Below are positions 1 to 8,459 of a stretch of 64,000 nt of DNA, piece by piece (the first letter of the stretch is position 1; every line of letters begins with the position of its first letter). Source of the stretch: Mycolicibacter sp. MU0083 (lineage in GTDB: Bacteria; Actinomycetota; Actinomycetes; Mycobacteriales; Mycobacteriaceae); assembly GCF_963378075.1 (NCBI RefSeq), contig NZ_OY726394.1, positions 372,001 through 436,000 on the forward strand. Reading direction: 5' to 3'. A model generated the notes under the pieces. It saw nothing but the letters and a program-made list of their open reading frames with translations. It was not told the origin of the DNA and searched no databases. The translations under genes and the position numbers were made by a program.

Positions 1-314
1 ACCAGCCGTTGCCCACGATGCCGCCCTGGCATGTGCAGGAGAACAAATGGCGGGCCGCCCGCTACGGTCTGGACGCCGAGATCATCCTGGACGCCGACAG
101 CAACGAACGGTTGGTCACCGACGACCTCGATGACCTGCTGAACCGGATGGAACCGGTCGCCGCGCGGCTGAACTGCGCCGACGAACTGGCCGCCGTCTCC
201 GACATCTATCGGACGGGTGCGTCGTATCAGCGGCAACGCCGGGTCGCCGAGGAACACGACGGCGATCTGCGTGCCGTGGTCGATGCGCTGGTGGCGGAGC
301 TCAACATCTCGTGA
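1..314 (+). CDS. YbdK/GCS2-type carboxylate-amine ligase, C-terminal part
   Basis: Only the last ~103 codons are present; the reading frame runs in from the left edge of the window, so the true start is outside. The segment PPWHVQENKWRAARYGLD matches the conserved QEN-W-AxxxG block near the C-terminus of the YbdK (GCS2) family of ATP-dependent glutamate-cysteine-ligase-like enzymes. From synteny it corresponds to Rv0433 of M. tuberculosis. The physiological substrate of this mycobacterial branch is unclear to me. The stop codon overlaps the GTG start of the next gene by four bases, so the two are probably co-translated. Confidence 0.85.
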   Translation, partial: QPLPTMPPWHVQENKWRAARYGLDAEIILDADSNERLVTDDLDDLLNRMEPVAARLNCADELAAVSDIYRTGASYQRQRRVAEEHDGDLRAVVDALVAELNIS

Positions 315-952
315 CCGAACTGCCGATGTTTCCGCTGGAGTGGGTGTTGCTGCCCGGCGAGGAACTGGCCCTGCGGATCTTCGAGTTGCGGTACACGGTG
401 CTGGTCGGCGACCTGATGCGCAGCGGCGACCCCCGATTCGGGGTGGTGCTGATCGCGCGCGGACGTGAGGTCGGCGGCGGCGAGCAGCGCAACGACGTCG
501 GCGCGATGGCCCGCATCACCCACTGCGACGAACTCGGGGCGGGCCGGTATGCGTTGCGCTGCCTGACCGGGGAGCGGATCCGGGTCCGCGAATGGCTGGC
601 CGATGACCCCTATCCGCGGGCGATCGTGCAGGCGTGGCCGGACGAGCCGGGAGAACCTGTCGACGACAACGCCTTTCGTGAGTTGGAAGACCGCATCGTG
701 TTGTTGCACAAGCGGATGGCCCAGGCCGGTCGCCGCTGGACGTTGCCGGGCCGCGGCAGCCTGGCGGGTGGCCGGCGACTGCGCTCACTGGACCCCGAGC
801 AGCGGCTGTACTCGCTGGCCTGCCGGGTGCCGATGGGCGAGGCCGACCGGTATGCGGTGCTGTCGGCGCCGTCGTTGGCCGAGCGGATGGCAGCGGTGTA
901 CGAGGGGATCGAGACGGTGTCGGCGCGGCTCGACTTCGGCACATCCCGCTGA
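311..952 (+). CDS. Lon-protease substrate-binding-domain protein (Rv0434-like)
   Basis: A 213-residue protein starting with GTG in a GTGA overlap with the upstream ligase. The start TELPMFPLEWVLLPGEELALRIFE is typical of the N-terminal substrate-recognition (LON, PUA-like) domain, where a P-x-F-P-L motif is followed by a conserved hydrophobic LRIFExRY block. No AAA ATPase or serine-lysine protease domain follows, so this is a stand-alone LON domain and not a Lon protease. Such proteins are thought to bind peptides or act as adaptors, but the function in mycobacteria is not known. Length and position match Rv0434. Confidence 0.85.
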   Translation: MTELPMFPLEWVLLPGEELALRIFELRYTVLVGDLMRSGDPRFGVVLIARGREVGGGEQRNDVGAMARITHCDELGAGRYALRCLTGERIRVREWLADDPYPRAIVQAWPDEPGEPVDDNAFRELEDRIVLLHKRMAQAGRRWTLPGRGSLAGGRRLRSLDPEQRLYSLACRVPMGEADRYAVLSAPSLAERMAAVYEGIETVSARLDFGTSR

Positions 953-989
953 CGTCGCCCCAGCGCAATGTCAACGGTCGGGCGGGGTG

Positions 990-1829
990 TTACTTGAGCA
1001 TGCTGCCGGCATCGACGGTGACCGGGAGCCCGGTGATGTAGCGGGCCTCGTCCGAGGCCAGGAACAGCACCGCGTTGCTGATGTCCTCCGGCTCCACCCA
1101 ACCCACCGGCAGGGTGTGCATGAGCTGCGCGACGACCTTCAGGTCATCGGGGCCGGGGTTCTCCAGGTCGGGCCGGAACAGTTTCATCGTCCCGTTGTTC
1201 ATGAACATCGGCGTGTTCACGTTGGTGGGATGCACCGAGTTCACCCGGATCGAATGCTGGCCGAGTTCGACGGCGAAGCTGCGCATCAACCCGACCACGC
1301 CGTGCTTGGCGGCGATGTAGTGACCGGTGTGCGGGTAGGCCTTCAGTCCGCCCACCGAACTGGTCAGGATGATTGATCCGCCCCGTCCGCCGGAAAGAAG
1401 ATGCGGCACCGCGGCTTTCACCGTCTTCCACACACCGGAGAGGTTGACGTCGATCATGTCGGTCCAGTCCGATTCGGAGGTCTTGTCCAGTGTCGCCCCG
1501 CCGTTGCCGATCCCGGCGTTGGCGACGACGATGTCCAGGCGGCCCAACTGCTCGACGCCGCCGTCCACCGCCGCGGTGAGCGCGTCGAAATCGCGTACGT
1601 CGACCTGTTCGGCGACGATGCGCCGCCCCAAACCCTTGACCAGGTCCACGGTTTCGGCCAGATCGTCGGGGGTCGACGGTGCGATCGGGCTATTGGCGCT
1701 GACCGGCCCGCAGAGGTCGACGGCGATGATGTCGGCACCCTCCTGTGCCAGGCGTCGGGCGTGACTGCGGCCCTGGCCCCGTGCCGCACCGGTGATGAAG
1801 GCGACCTTGCCCTCGACTCTTCCGCTCAT
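990..1829 (-). CDS. Mycofactocin-type SDR oxidoreductase
   Basis: A 279-residue short-chain dehydrogenase. The N-terminal cofactor site [20 protein letters not shown] and the long insert after the second strand (about residues 38-55) are hallmarks of the mycofactocin-coupled SDR family (carveol-dehydrogenase-like). These enzymes are known to hold NAD(H) tightly and pass electrons to the redox peptide mycofactocin. The catalytic Tyr-x3-Lys is in YIAAKHG and the Ser in TSSVGG. A good ribosome site (GGAGG) sits 7 bases before the ATG. A palindromic operator candidate lies just upstream (1848-1863), shared in sequence with the site before the P450 gene, so all are probably controlled by the neighbouring TetR. 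The substrate is probably an alcohol or ketone but is not known. Confidence 0.88.
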   Translation of the reverse strand: MSGRVEGKVAFITGAARGQGRSHARRLAQEGADIIAVDLCGPVSANSPIAPSTPDDLAETVDLVKGLGRRIVAEQVDVRDFDALTAAVDGGVEQLGRLDIVVANAGIGNGGATLDKTSESDWTDMIDVNLSGVWKTVKAAVPHLLSGGRGGSIILTSSVGGLKAYPHTGHYIAAKHGVVGLMRSFAVELGQHSIRVNSVHPTNVNTPMFMNNGTMKLFRPDLENPGPDDLKVVAQLMHTLPVGWVEPEDISNAVLFLASDEARYITGLPVTVDAGSMLK

Positions 1830-1847
1830 CTGCGCACCTCCGTGAAA

Positions 1848-1863
1848 TTGATCGATCGATCAG
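1848..1863. promoter_or_regulatory. TetR operator candidate, copy 1
   Basis: The bases TTGATCGATCGATCAG contain a perfect 14-bp palindrome (1849-1862) built from GATC units. It sits 20 bp before the start of the mycofactocin-type SDR gene. The same 14-bp core recurs at 2593-2606 in front of the TetR gene and the P450 gene. Two identical palindromes flanking a TetR gene are the expected pattern for an autoregulated local repressor. Binding is inferred, not shown. Confidence 0.75.
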
Positions 1864-1924
1864 CAATGGAGGTAACGGTGGCACCGGGTCGGTGCGGTTG
1901 TCAACCGTCGGCGCCGAATCGGGG

Positions 1925-2518
1925 TCAGGGCGCGTCGGCGGGCGGTGCCAGGCGGTCGAGTTGGCGATCGATCAGTGCCCGCAGTTCCTCGTGTCCGCGC
2001 GTGACCCCGACGGAGCTCTCGTTGCCCAGGTTGCGGGCGGTCTGGGCGATCAGCATCGAGATCGCCACCGGCGGGAACTCCTCGAGGTCGACACCATTGG
2101 CCCGCAGCGCCACCGTGACGGCTGCGGTCTCGATGTCACGAACGCGCTCGGCGTAGGTCCTCAGCTCTGTGCGGATTGCCTTGCGGTGGTTGGCCAACGC
2201 CATGAACTCGGTATTCAGGCTGGTCATCCGGTCGTCGTTGTTGATGGTCCACAGGGCGCGCAGCGGGTCGTCGGCGGTCAGGGCGGCCCGCATCCGCTCC
2301 AGTGCGACGTCGGCGCCGGCGCGCAGCACCTCGACGAACAGGTCGTCCATGGTGGGGAAGTAGTAGTAAACCAGGGCCTGCTTCACGCCGGCCTCGGCGG
2401 CGACGCGCCGCGATGTCGCCGAGGCGTAGCCCTCGTCGCGCACCAGTCGCGCCGTCGCCTCGATCAGGCGCCGCCGGGTGGCGTTGTCGGTGGATTTGGC
2501 CTTGCGCGGCGCGCTCAT
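1925..2518 (-). CDS. TetR-family regulator of the P450/SDR/ALDH genes
   Basis: A 197-residue TetR regulator. The helix-turn-helix (about residues 15-60) includes RRRLIEATARLVRDEGYASA, then VAAEAGVKQALVYYYFPTMD, the usual recognition-helix and YYYF block. The C-terminal helical domain would bind a small-molecule inducer. The gene lies between the SDR gene (same strand, downstream) and the divergently transcribed P450. GATC palindromes at 1848-1863 and 2592-2607 flank it, so it probably represses itself, the SDR and the P450-ALDH pair until the substrate or an acyl-CoA or aldehyde intermediate appears. The ligand is unknown. Confidence 0.9.
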   Translation of the reverse strand: MSAPRKAKSTDNATRRRLIEATARLVRDEGYASATSRRVAAEAGVKQALVYYYFPTMDDLFVEVLRAGADVALERMRAALTADDPLRALWTINNDDRMTSLNTEFMALANHRKAIRTELRTYAERVRDIETAAVTVALRANGVDLEEFPPVAISMLIAQTARNLGNESSVGVTRGHEELRALIDRQLDRLAPPADAP

Positions 2519-2591
2519 TCAGGCCGTCCCGGGCCGCTGAATGCTTGACCGGCGTGCGCCGCGCGTGGTAGGCATGACGCATTCTAGCAAT

Positions 2592-2607
2592 TTGATCGAT
2601 CGATCAA
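2592..2607. promoter_or_regulatory. TetR operator candidate, copy 2 (divergent TetR/P450 promoter)
   Basis: TTGATCGATCGATCAA is a perfect 16-bp palindrome between the TetR start (2518) and the P450 start (2649). Its 14-bp core is identical to the site at 1849-1862. The position fits dual control of the divergent TetR and P450 transcripts. The function is inferred from symmetry, duplication and location. Confidence 0.8.
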
Positions 2608-2648
2608 CACAGCCAGGCTGTGGCACGAGCGAAGGATGTGTTCGGAGC

Positions 2649-3932
2649 ATGACGGATCTCGCGACGGTGGACTACTTCTCCGATGCAGCCGTCACCCAGG
2701 ATCCCTACGCCTACTACGAATACCTGCGGGCCAACGGGCCGGTGTTCGCCGAGCCGCATCACGGCGTCGTCGCCGTCACCGGATATGACGAGGTGCTGGC
2801 CGCGTTCAAGAACCACGATTGCTTCTCGGCGGTCAACGCCATCGGCGGACCGTTCCCCCCGTTGCCGTTCGAGCCCGAAGGTGACGACATCACCGAGCAG
2901 ATCGAGGCACACCGGCACCAGTTCCCGATCTTCGAGCACGTCGTCGTCATGGACCCGCCCGCGCACACCCGGGCCCGGTCACTGCTGACCGGGCTGCTCA
3001 CTCCGAAACGACTGAAGGAGAACGAGGAGTTCATCTGGCGGCTGACCGATACCCAGCTCGACGAGTTCATCGGGACCGGGCGCTGTGAATTCCTGTTCGA
3101 CTACGCGAAACCCTATGCGACCCTGGCGATCACCGACCTGCTCGGTGTGCCCGAGGAGGACCGCGCGGAATTCCGCAGGGCGCTGGGCGCCGGGTATCAC
3201 GAGGGCCAGCACGTCGGATCCCTGGACGGGACACCGGTTGCGCTCAACCCGCTGGAATACCTCGACGAGAAGTTCAGCGGCTACCTCACCGAGCGGCGAC
3301 GCGAGCCGCGCGGCGACGTGCTGAGCAGCCTGGCCGCCGCCACCTACCCCGACGGCTCCACGCCGGAACTGCTCGAGGTGGTCCACCCGGCCACGTTCCT
3401 GTTCGGCGCGGGCCAGGAGACCGTCACCAAACTGCTGGGGGCGGCGGTGCAGACCCTCGGGGAGCGGCCCGAACTGCAGCAGACGCTGCGTGCGCGCCCC
3501 GAACTGATCCCCGCCTTCATCGAGGAGGCGCTGCGCATCCAGAGCCCCACCAAGATCGACTTCCGCCTCGCCCGCAAGACCACCACGCTGGGCGGGGTAC
3601 CGATCAAGGCCGGCACCGTGCTGATGCTGTGCCTGGGCGCGGCGAATCGGGATCCGCGCAAGTTCGCCGACCCCGACGAGTTCCGGCTGGACCGCAAGAA
3701 CGTCCGTGAGCACATCGCGTTCGGTCGCGGTATCCACACCTGCGCCGGGGCCCCGCTGGCCCGGGTGGAGGGGCGGATCACCGTTCAGCGGATGCTCGAG
3801 CGGATGCGCGACATCCGGATCAGCGAGGACCACCACGGCCCGGCCGGGGCGCGCCGCTACACCTACGAGCCGACCTTCCTGCTACGTGGGCTGACCGAGC
3901 TGCATATCGAATTCGACCCCGTCGAGGGGTAA
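2649..3932 (+). CDS. Cytochrome P450 monooxygenase
   Basis: A 427-residue soluble bacterial P450. The haem-binding loop FGRGIHTCAGAPLAR places the thiolate ligand at Cys365; the K-helix ExxR is at Glu293-Arg296; the I-helix oxygen-activation motif AGQET begins at Ala254. Upstream in-frame codons exist, but the ATG at 2649 gives the normal N-terminus just before DYFSDAAVTQDPYAYYEYLR, where family similarity starts. No redox partner gene is adjacent, so ferredoxin and reductase must come from elsewhere. Followed 29 bp later by an aldehyde dehydrogenase and preceded by the GATC operator. The likely role is hydroxylation at the start of the local catabolic route; the substrate is not predictable. 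Confidence 0.93.
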   Translation: MTDLATVDYFSDAAVTQDPYAYYEYLRANGPVFAEPHHGVVAVTGYDEVLAAFKNHDCFSAVNAIGGPFPPLPFEPEGDDITEQIEAHRHQFPIFEHVVVMDPPAHTRARSLLTGLLTPKRLKENEEFIWRLTDTQLDEFIGTGRCEFLFDYAKPYATLAITDLLGVPEEDRAEFRRALGAGYHEGQHVGSLDGTPVALNPLEYLDEKFSGYLTERRREPRGDVLSSLAAATYPDGSTPELLEVVHPATFLFGAGQETVTKLLGAAVQTLGERPELQQTLRARPELIPAFIEEALRIQSPTKIDFRLARKTTTLGGVPIKAGTVLMLCLGAANRDPRKFADPDEFRLDRKNVREHIAFGRGIHTCAGAPLARVEGRITVQRMLERMRDIRISEDHHGPAGARRYTYEPTFLLRGLTELHIEFDPVEG

Positions 3933-3961
3933 CGCCTATCCGGCAGATTGAAAGGATCCCG

Positions 3962-5416
3962 ATGTCTGTCAGCTCCGTCCTGGATGAACTGCGGATGCGT
4001 CCCGGATCCGGTGAGGTGATACCCATCATCGATCCGGCCACCGAGGAACAGATCGGCGAATTCAACGATGGGGGTGCCGAGGCCGTCGATGCCGCGGTCG
4101 AGCGCGCCCGGTCGTCCTTCGAATCGGGTGTCTGGAGCGATATCCCGGCCCGGGAACGCGCCAAGGTCTTGTGGCGGATAGCAGATCTCATCGATCAGCA
4201 CGCCGGCGAGCTTGCCCAGATCGACTCGGCCAACACCGGGATGCCGCTGATGCAGGCCCAGATGATCGCCCCGACCTGCGCCGAGATCTTCCGTTATTAC
4301 GCCGGTTGGTGCACCAAACTCAACGGCGAGGCCTACCAGGTGCAGATGACCGGTGGCATCTCCGGCGCGCACGCCGACTTGCACGCCTACACCCTCAAAG
4401 AGCCCTACGGGGTGGTCGGACTGATCTTCCCGTGGAACGGCCCGGTGTTCAACGCCTGCACCAAGTTGGCGCCGGCGCTGGCCGCCGGATGCAGCAGCGT
4501 CGCCAAACCCGCTGAAGAGACGCCACTGTCGGCGTTAGTGCTGGACCGGCTGCTCACCGAGGCGGGGGTTCCCGACGGCGTCGTCAACCTGGTCACCGGC
4601 TACGGACACACCGCGGGCGCGGCGTTGGTCGAACACACGGGCGTCGAGAAGATCGCCTTCACCGGGTCCACCGAGGTCGGCAGGCGGATCGTTACGGCGT
4701 CGGCGGGAAACCTCAAGCGTGTCAGCCTCGAACTCGGCGGTAAGTCGCCGGTGTTGATCTACGACGACGCCGACCTGAACACGGCTATCACGACGGCCGC
4801 GATGGGCATCTTCATCCACTCCGGCCAGGGGTGTATCTGTGGGTCGCGGATCTTTGTGCAGCGCGGCGTCTACGACCAAGTGGTCGAGGGAATCGCCATG
4901 GTGGCCAACAATCTTCAGTTGGGTGGGCCGAAGGATGACGGTGCCGTCATAGGACCGCTGATCAGCGAGAAGCAGCTCAACCGGGTGATGGGATTCATCG
5001 ACGAGGGCAAGCGCGACAGGGTCGAGGTCATCACCGGCGGGCACCGCTTGGATCGCCGCGGCTATTTCGTACACCCGACCGTGCTGGCCGACGTCGACCC
5101 CGGCATGCGGCTGTATCAGGAAGAGATCTTCGGGCCGGTGGTCACGGTGCTGCCGTTCGAGGACGACGACGAAGCCGTCGCGCTGGCCAACGATTCCGAG
5201 TACGGCCTGGCCGCCACCGCGTGGACCAATGACCTGGGCCGCGCCCACCGGCTGGCCAAGCGACTGCGGGCGGGAACCGTCTCGCTGAACTGCCAGATGA
5301 TCTTCGACCACTCGGTGCCCTTCGGCGGCTACAAGCAGTCCGGGTGGGGCCACGAGTGGGGTCGCGACGGCGTGGAGAGCTTCCTGCAGACCAAATCGGT
5401 GTACACGCAGCTGTAG
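3962..5416 (+). CDS. Aldehyde dehydrogenase (island copy A)
   Basis: A 484-residue NAD(P)-dependent aldehyde dehydrogenase. Visible motifs: the PWNGP cofactor segment, FTGSTEVG for the nucleotide, the general base in LELGGKSP, and the nucleophile Cys291 in GQGCICGSR, with the C-terminal EEIFGPVV and [12 protein letters not shown] blocks. It lies 29 bp after the P450 gene on the same strand and is probably in the same transcript under the GATC operator. It would turn an aldehyde made by P450 plus SDR action into a carboxylic acid. Its ends converge with the next operon, with only 7 bp between stop codons. Confidence 0.9.
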   Translation: MSVSSVLDELRMRPGSGEVIPIIDPATEEQIGEFNDGGAEAVDAAVERARSSFESGVWSDIPARERAKVLWRIADLIDQHAGELAQIDSANTGMPLMQAQMIAPTCAEIFRYYAGWCTKLNGEAYQVQMTGGISGAHADLHAYTLKEPYGVVGLIFPWNGPVFNACTKLAPALAAGCSSVAKPAEETPLSALVLDRLLTEAGVPDGVVNLVTGYGHTAGAALVEHTGVEKIAFTGSTEVGRRIVTASAGNLKRVSLELGGKSPVLIYDDADLNTAITTAAMGIFIHSGQGCICGSRIFVQRGVYDQVVEGIAMVANNLQLGGPKDDGAVIGPLISEKQLNRVMGFIDEGKRDRVEVITGGHRLDRRGYFVHPTVLADVDPGMRLYQEEIFGPVVTVLPFEDDDEAVALANDSEYGLAATAWTNDLGRAHRLAKRLRAGTVSLNCQMIFDHSVPFGGYKQSGWGHEWGRDGVESFLQTKSVYTQL

Positions 5417-5423
5417 CTGCTGT

Positions 5424-6875
5424 TCAGCCTATCCCGATACGAATGTTCTTGACCCGCAGGAATTCGTGCAGTCCTTCGACACCGCCGGTACGCCCGAATC
5501 CGCTCCGCTTGTAACCGCCGTAGGGGCCCTGCGGCGCGATATCGCTGAAGGTGTTGACCCACACCGAGCCGGCCTCCAGTTGCCGGGCGACCCGGTGGGC
5601 GCGCTGCAGATCTCGGGTGTGCACGAACGCGTTGAGCCCGTATCGGCTGTCGTTGGCGATACGCACCGCGTCGGTGTCGTCGCCGAACCTGATCAGCGAC
5701 ACCACCGGGCCGAACGTCTCGTTCTGGGCCAGCGGTGCGGAGTTGTCGACGTCGCCGAAGACCGTCGGCTCGATGTAGTAACCGGCCGCGAGATCACCGC
5801 CGAGTCGCCGGCCGCCGGTCAGCAGTTCGCCGCTGCCATCGGCGGCAGCGCGCTCGACCATGCCGAGGATGCGGTCGGCCGCGGGCTCGCTGACGACCGG
5901 ACCGAACGTCACTTCCGGATCGAACGGGTCGCCGATGTGGGTATGGCCGATCACCGCCAGGAATTTCGCGGCGAAAGCGTCATAGATCGAGTGGTGTACC
6001 AGGATTCGGCTGGCGCAGGCGCAACTCTGCCCGGATTGCATCAGCGGCCCCTGGTGTGCGGCCATGACGGCCGCCGCATCCAGATCGGCGTCGGCGAAGA
6101 CGATGTTCGCGGACTTGCCGCCGAGTTCGGTGACCACCGGGGTGAGGTTGGCCGCGGCGGCCTGCAGCACCGCGCGAGCGGTCGCATCCCCGCCCGTGAA
6201 ATGGATTTTGCCGATCCCGGGATGGCGCACCAGTGCGTCACCGCCTTCCGCGGCGGCCGGCACCACGTTGACCAGGCCGGGCGGTAGGCCCACCTTCAGG
6301 CACAGCTCACCGAAACGCAGCGCGGCCAGCGGTGCCAGCTCAGAAGGCTTGAACACCACCGCGTTTCCGGCAGCCAGCGCGGGGGCGACGCACGATCCGG
6401 CGACCACCAGCGCACCGTTCCACGGGGCGATGACACCGACCACGCCGTACGGCTCGCGTTCGACCAGGTTGACGTCGAAAGAGCCGTCCACCGGCGTGCT
6501 CGAACCGTGCGGCTTGTCGACGTAGCCGGCGAAGTGGCGCAGGAATCGCTCCAGCAGGATCGCGTTCCCGGCGAACGACATCGGAACCGCGTAGTCGTGG
6601 ACGTTGAGCACCGCGAGTTCCTCGAGGTGCTGGTGCACCGCATCGGCGAGGTCGATCAGCAGGTCGCGACGCCGGTCGACCGTCAGCGCAATCCATTCCC
6701 GCTGTGCTTCGCCGGCGACGCGTACCGCATGGTCGATCTCGGCGTGGCCCGCCAGCGTGACGGTGGCGTTCGGTCGGCCGGTTGCCGGATAGATGTGTGC
6801 ATGTGATGACGCCGACGATGCGGTGATCCGGGCATCGCCGATCAGCAGTCCGACCGGTTCGCGGGGCAGTGTCAT
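5424..6875 (-). CDS. Aldehyde dehydrogenase (island copy B)
   Basis: A 483-residue aldehyde dehydrogenase with PWNGALVVAG, general base Glu250 in TELGGKSAN, nucleophile Cys285 in SGQSCACASR, and the terminal GPYGGYKRSGFGRTGG. The start is the ATG that overlaps the stop of the upstream decarboxylase-like gene (ATGA overlap); longer in-frame extensions upstream are out-of-gene. It is the last gene of a tightly overlapping four-gene operon (SDR, SDR, CMD-like, ALDH). It is clearly diverged from copy A, so the two probably act on different aldehydes or at different steps. Confidence 0.9.
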   Translation of the reverse strand: MTLPREPVGLLIGDARITASSASSHAHIYPATGRPNATVTLAGHAEIDHAVRVAGEAQREWIALTVDRRRDLLIDLADAVHQHLEELAVLNVHDYAVPMSFAGNAILLERFLRHFAGYVDKPHGSSTPVDGSFDVNLVEREPYGVVGVIAPWNGALVVAGSCVAPALAAGNAVVFKPSELAPLAALRFGELCLKVGLPPGLVNVVPAAAEGGDALVRHPGIGKIHFTGGDATARAVLQAAAANLTPVVTELGGKSANIVFADADLDAAAVMAAHQGPLMQSGQSCACASRILVHHSIYDAFAAKFLAVIGHTHIGDPFDPEVTFGPVVSEPAADRILGMVERAAADGSGELLTGGRRLGGDLAAGYYIEPTVFGDVDNSAPLAQNETFGPVVSLIRFGDDTDAVRIANDSRYGLNAFVHTRDLQRAHRVARQLEAGSVWVNTFSDIAPQGPYGGYKRSGFGRTGGVEGLHEFLRVKNIRIGIG

Positions 6876-7678
6876 GGGGTGCTTTCGGCGGCCCACTCGG
6901 CGGCGACTCGCTGCTTCTGCTCCTCGATGGATTCCATCAGCCGGGACGCCTTCGCCCATCCGTAGTAGGCGCCGAAATGCAGGGCCACCTCGTCGATCTC
7001 GTCGAACGATACGTCTCGGCTCTTCAGGGCGGCATAGACGTGGCTCATGATCGGGTACGGCGCGTCCTGAAACGCCACACACGCCACGGTGATCAGCCGG
7101 CGCTCCTTCATGCCGAGCCCCGGGCGCAGCCACATCTCCCCGAAGACGAAATTCAAGATGCCCGCGCCCGAATACGGGTCGTCGCGGGTCGGGACGAAGG
7201 GCAGGCAGTTGACGTCACGGAAGGCCTGCTCGCCGGTACGCAGCCGTTCTTCGGGATCGCTGGGGGTGGTCAACGGCAGCAGTGGCGTCGGGGGCGGGAC
7301 GGGATCGCCGCGCTCGGTGTGGATGCGCGCCCACACCTCGTCGACGGTCATGCTGAACTGCGAGGCCTTGGGCCAGCCGGAGTAGACCGCGAAATGCAGG
7401 ACGGTCTCCCGCATTTCGTCGATGGTCAGGTCGCCGCCGACCAGCGCGGCATGGATGTGCTCGCGTAACGGCACTTCGGTGTCGGCCGCCGCGACGCAGG
7501 GCAGCGCCACGAACCACCGATCGCGGCGGCTCAACCCGGGGCGTCGCCAGACCTCGGCGAAGACGAAATCCAGCAGGGTCCCCGCCGCGGCGCCGGCCGC
7601 ACCGGGTGCGGGCCTGCCCATCAATTCGGCGAAGGCGCGGGCGCCGCGCCCGGGCTCATCGGATGGTGACACCGGCAT
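6872..7678 (-). CDS. Two-domain carboxymuconolactone-decarboxylase-like protein
   Basis: A 268-residue protein with two tandem CMD/AhpD-fold repeats. Repeat 1 spans about 30-120 (DFVFAEVWRRPGLSRRDRW to FAVYSGWPKASQ) and repeat 2 about 165-255 (NFVFGEMWLRPGLGMKERR to FGAYYGWAKASR). The AhpD CxxC redox pair is absent from both, so peroxidase-partner activity is unlikely. The family includes gamma-carboxymuconolactone decarboxylases and many uncharacterised catabolic proteins. It overlaps the preceding SDR gene by 23 bp and the following ALDH by 4 bp, so it belongs to the same pathway. The exact reaction is unknown. Confidence 0.82.
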   Translation of the reverse strand: MPVSPSDEPGRGARAFAELMGRPAPGAAGAAAGTLLDFVFAEVWRRPGLSRRDRWFVALPCVAAADTEVPLREHIHAALVGGDLTIDEMRETVLHFAVYSGWPKASQFSMTVDEVWARIHTERGDPVPPPTPLLPLTTPSDPEERLRTGEQAFRDVNCLPFVPTRDDPYSGAGILNFVFGEMWLRPGLGMKERRLITVACVAFQDAPYPIMSHVYAALKSRDVSFDEIDEVALHFGAYYGWAKASRLMESIEEQKQRVAAEWAAESTP

Positions 7679-8459
7679 CCACCTTGAACTCCAGCCCGGT
7701 CACATGCCGGGACTCGTCGGAGACCAGGAACAACACCGCGTTGCTGACGTCGCGGGCCTCGGTCATCACGATCGGCAGAGCGTTCTGGAAGATCGGGCCC
7801 AGGTCGGACCGCGACCCGTGCAGCAGGGCGTGCAGCGCGTCCGGTCGCATCCCGGTCTCCACCCCGGTCGGATGCACCGTGTTGACCCGGACGTTCACCC
7901 CGGCAAGCTCATTGGCCAGCGCCCGGCTCATGCCGACCACGCCGTGCTTGGACGCGGTGTAGGGGGTGTGCAACGGGCTGCCCTTGATCCCGGCGACCGA
8001 ACTGATATTGACCAGGCTGCCGCCGTGGTCGACCAGATGGGGCAACGCCGCAGCGCAGGTGTTCCAGGTGCCGATCAGGTTGACGTCGACCACGGTGCGC
8101 CACTGCTCGCCGGTGGTGGTGTCCCAGGTGCCGCCGGTGATCACCCCGGCGTTGGCGACCGAGGCGTCCAGCCCGCCCAGTTGCGCCACTCCGTCCTCGA
8201 CCGCCGCGGTGAGCGCGGCCGCGTCCCGGACGTCGACGACGTGGGTGACCGCGCGGCGACCCAACTGCCGCACCAGGTCCGCGGTCTCGTCGAGGTCTTC
8301 GGTGCCGGCCAGCGGATAGTCGATCTCCGGCAGCGATGCGCAGATGTCGACCAGGATCAGATCGGCGCCTTCTTCGGCCAGGCGGACGGCGTGGCTGCGG
8401 CCCATCCCGCGGGCGGCGCCGGTCACCAGCACCCGCTTGCCCGATACCCGCCCGGTCAT
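7656..8459 (-). CDS. Mycofactocin-type SDR oxidoreductase
   Basis: A 267-residue SDR with the mycofactocin-family N-terminus [20 protein letters not shown] and the characteristic insert before the DxxD acidic turn (about 40-60). Catalytic residues: Ser in NISSVAG and Tyr/Lys in YTASKHG. Its ATG overlaps the stop of the upstream SDR by four bases (ATGA). It is the second gene of the four-gene operon. Two mycofactocin-type SDRs back to back suggest two successive alcohol oxidations or two stereo-isomers as substrates. This is inference. Confidence 0.87.
   Translation of the reverse strand: MTGRVSGKRVLVTGAARGMGRSHAVRLAEEGADLILVDICASLPEIDYPLAGTEDLDETADLVRQLGRRAVTHVVDVRDAAALTAAVEDGVAQLGGLDASVANAGVITGGTWDTTTGEQWRTVVDVNLIGTWNTCAAALPHLVDHGGSLVNISSVAGIKGSPLHTPYTASKHGVVGMSRALANELAGVNVRVNTVHPTGVETGMRPDALHALLHGSRSDLGPIFQNALPIVMTEARDVSNAVLFLVSDESRHVTGLEFKVDAGVTIR

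Noticed and set aside
311..952. Complete Lon protease
   Set aside because: Only the N-terminal-type substrate domain is present; no ATPase or peptidase domain follows.
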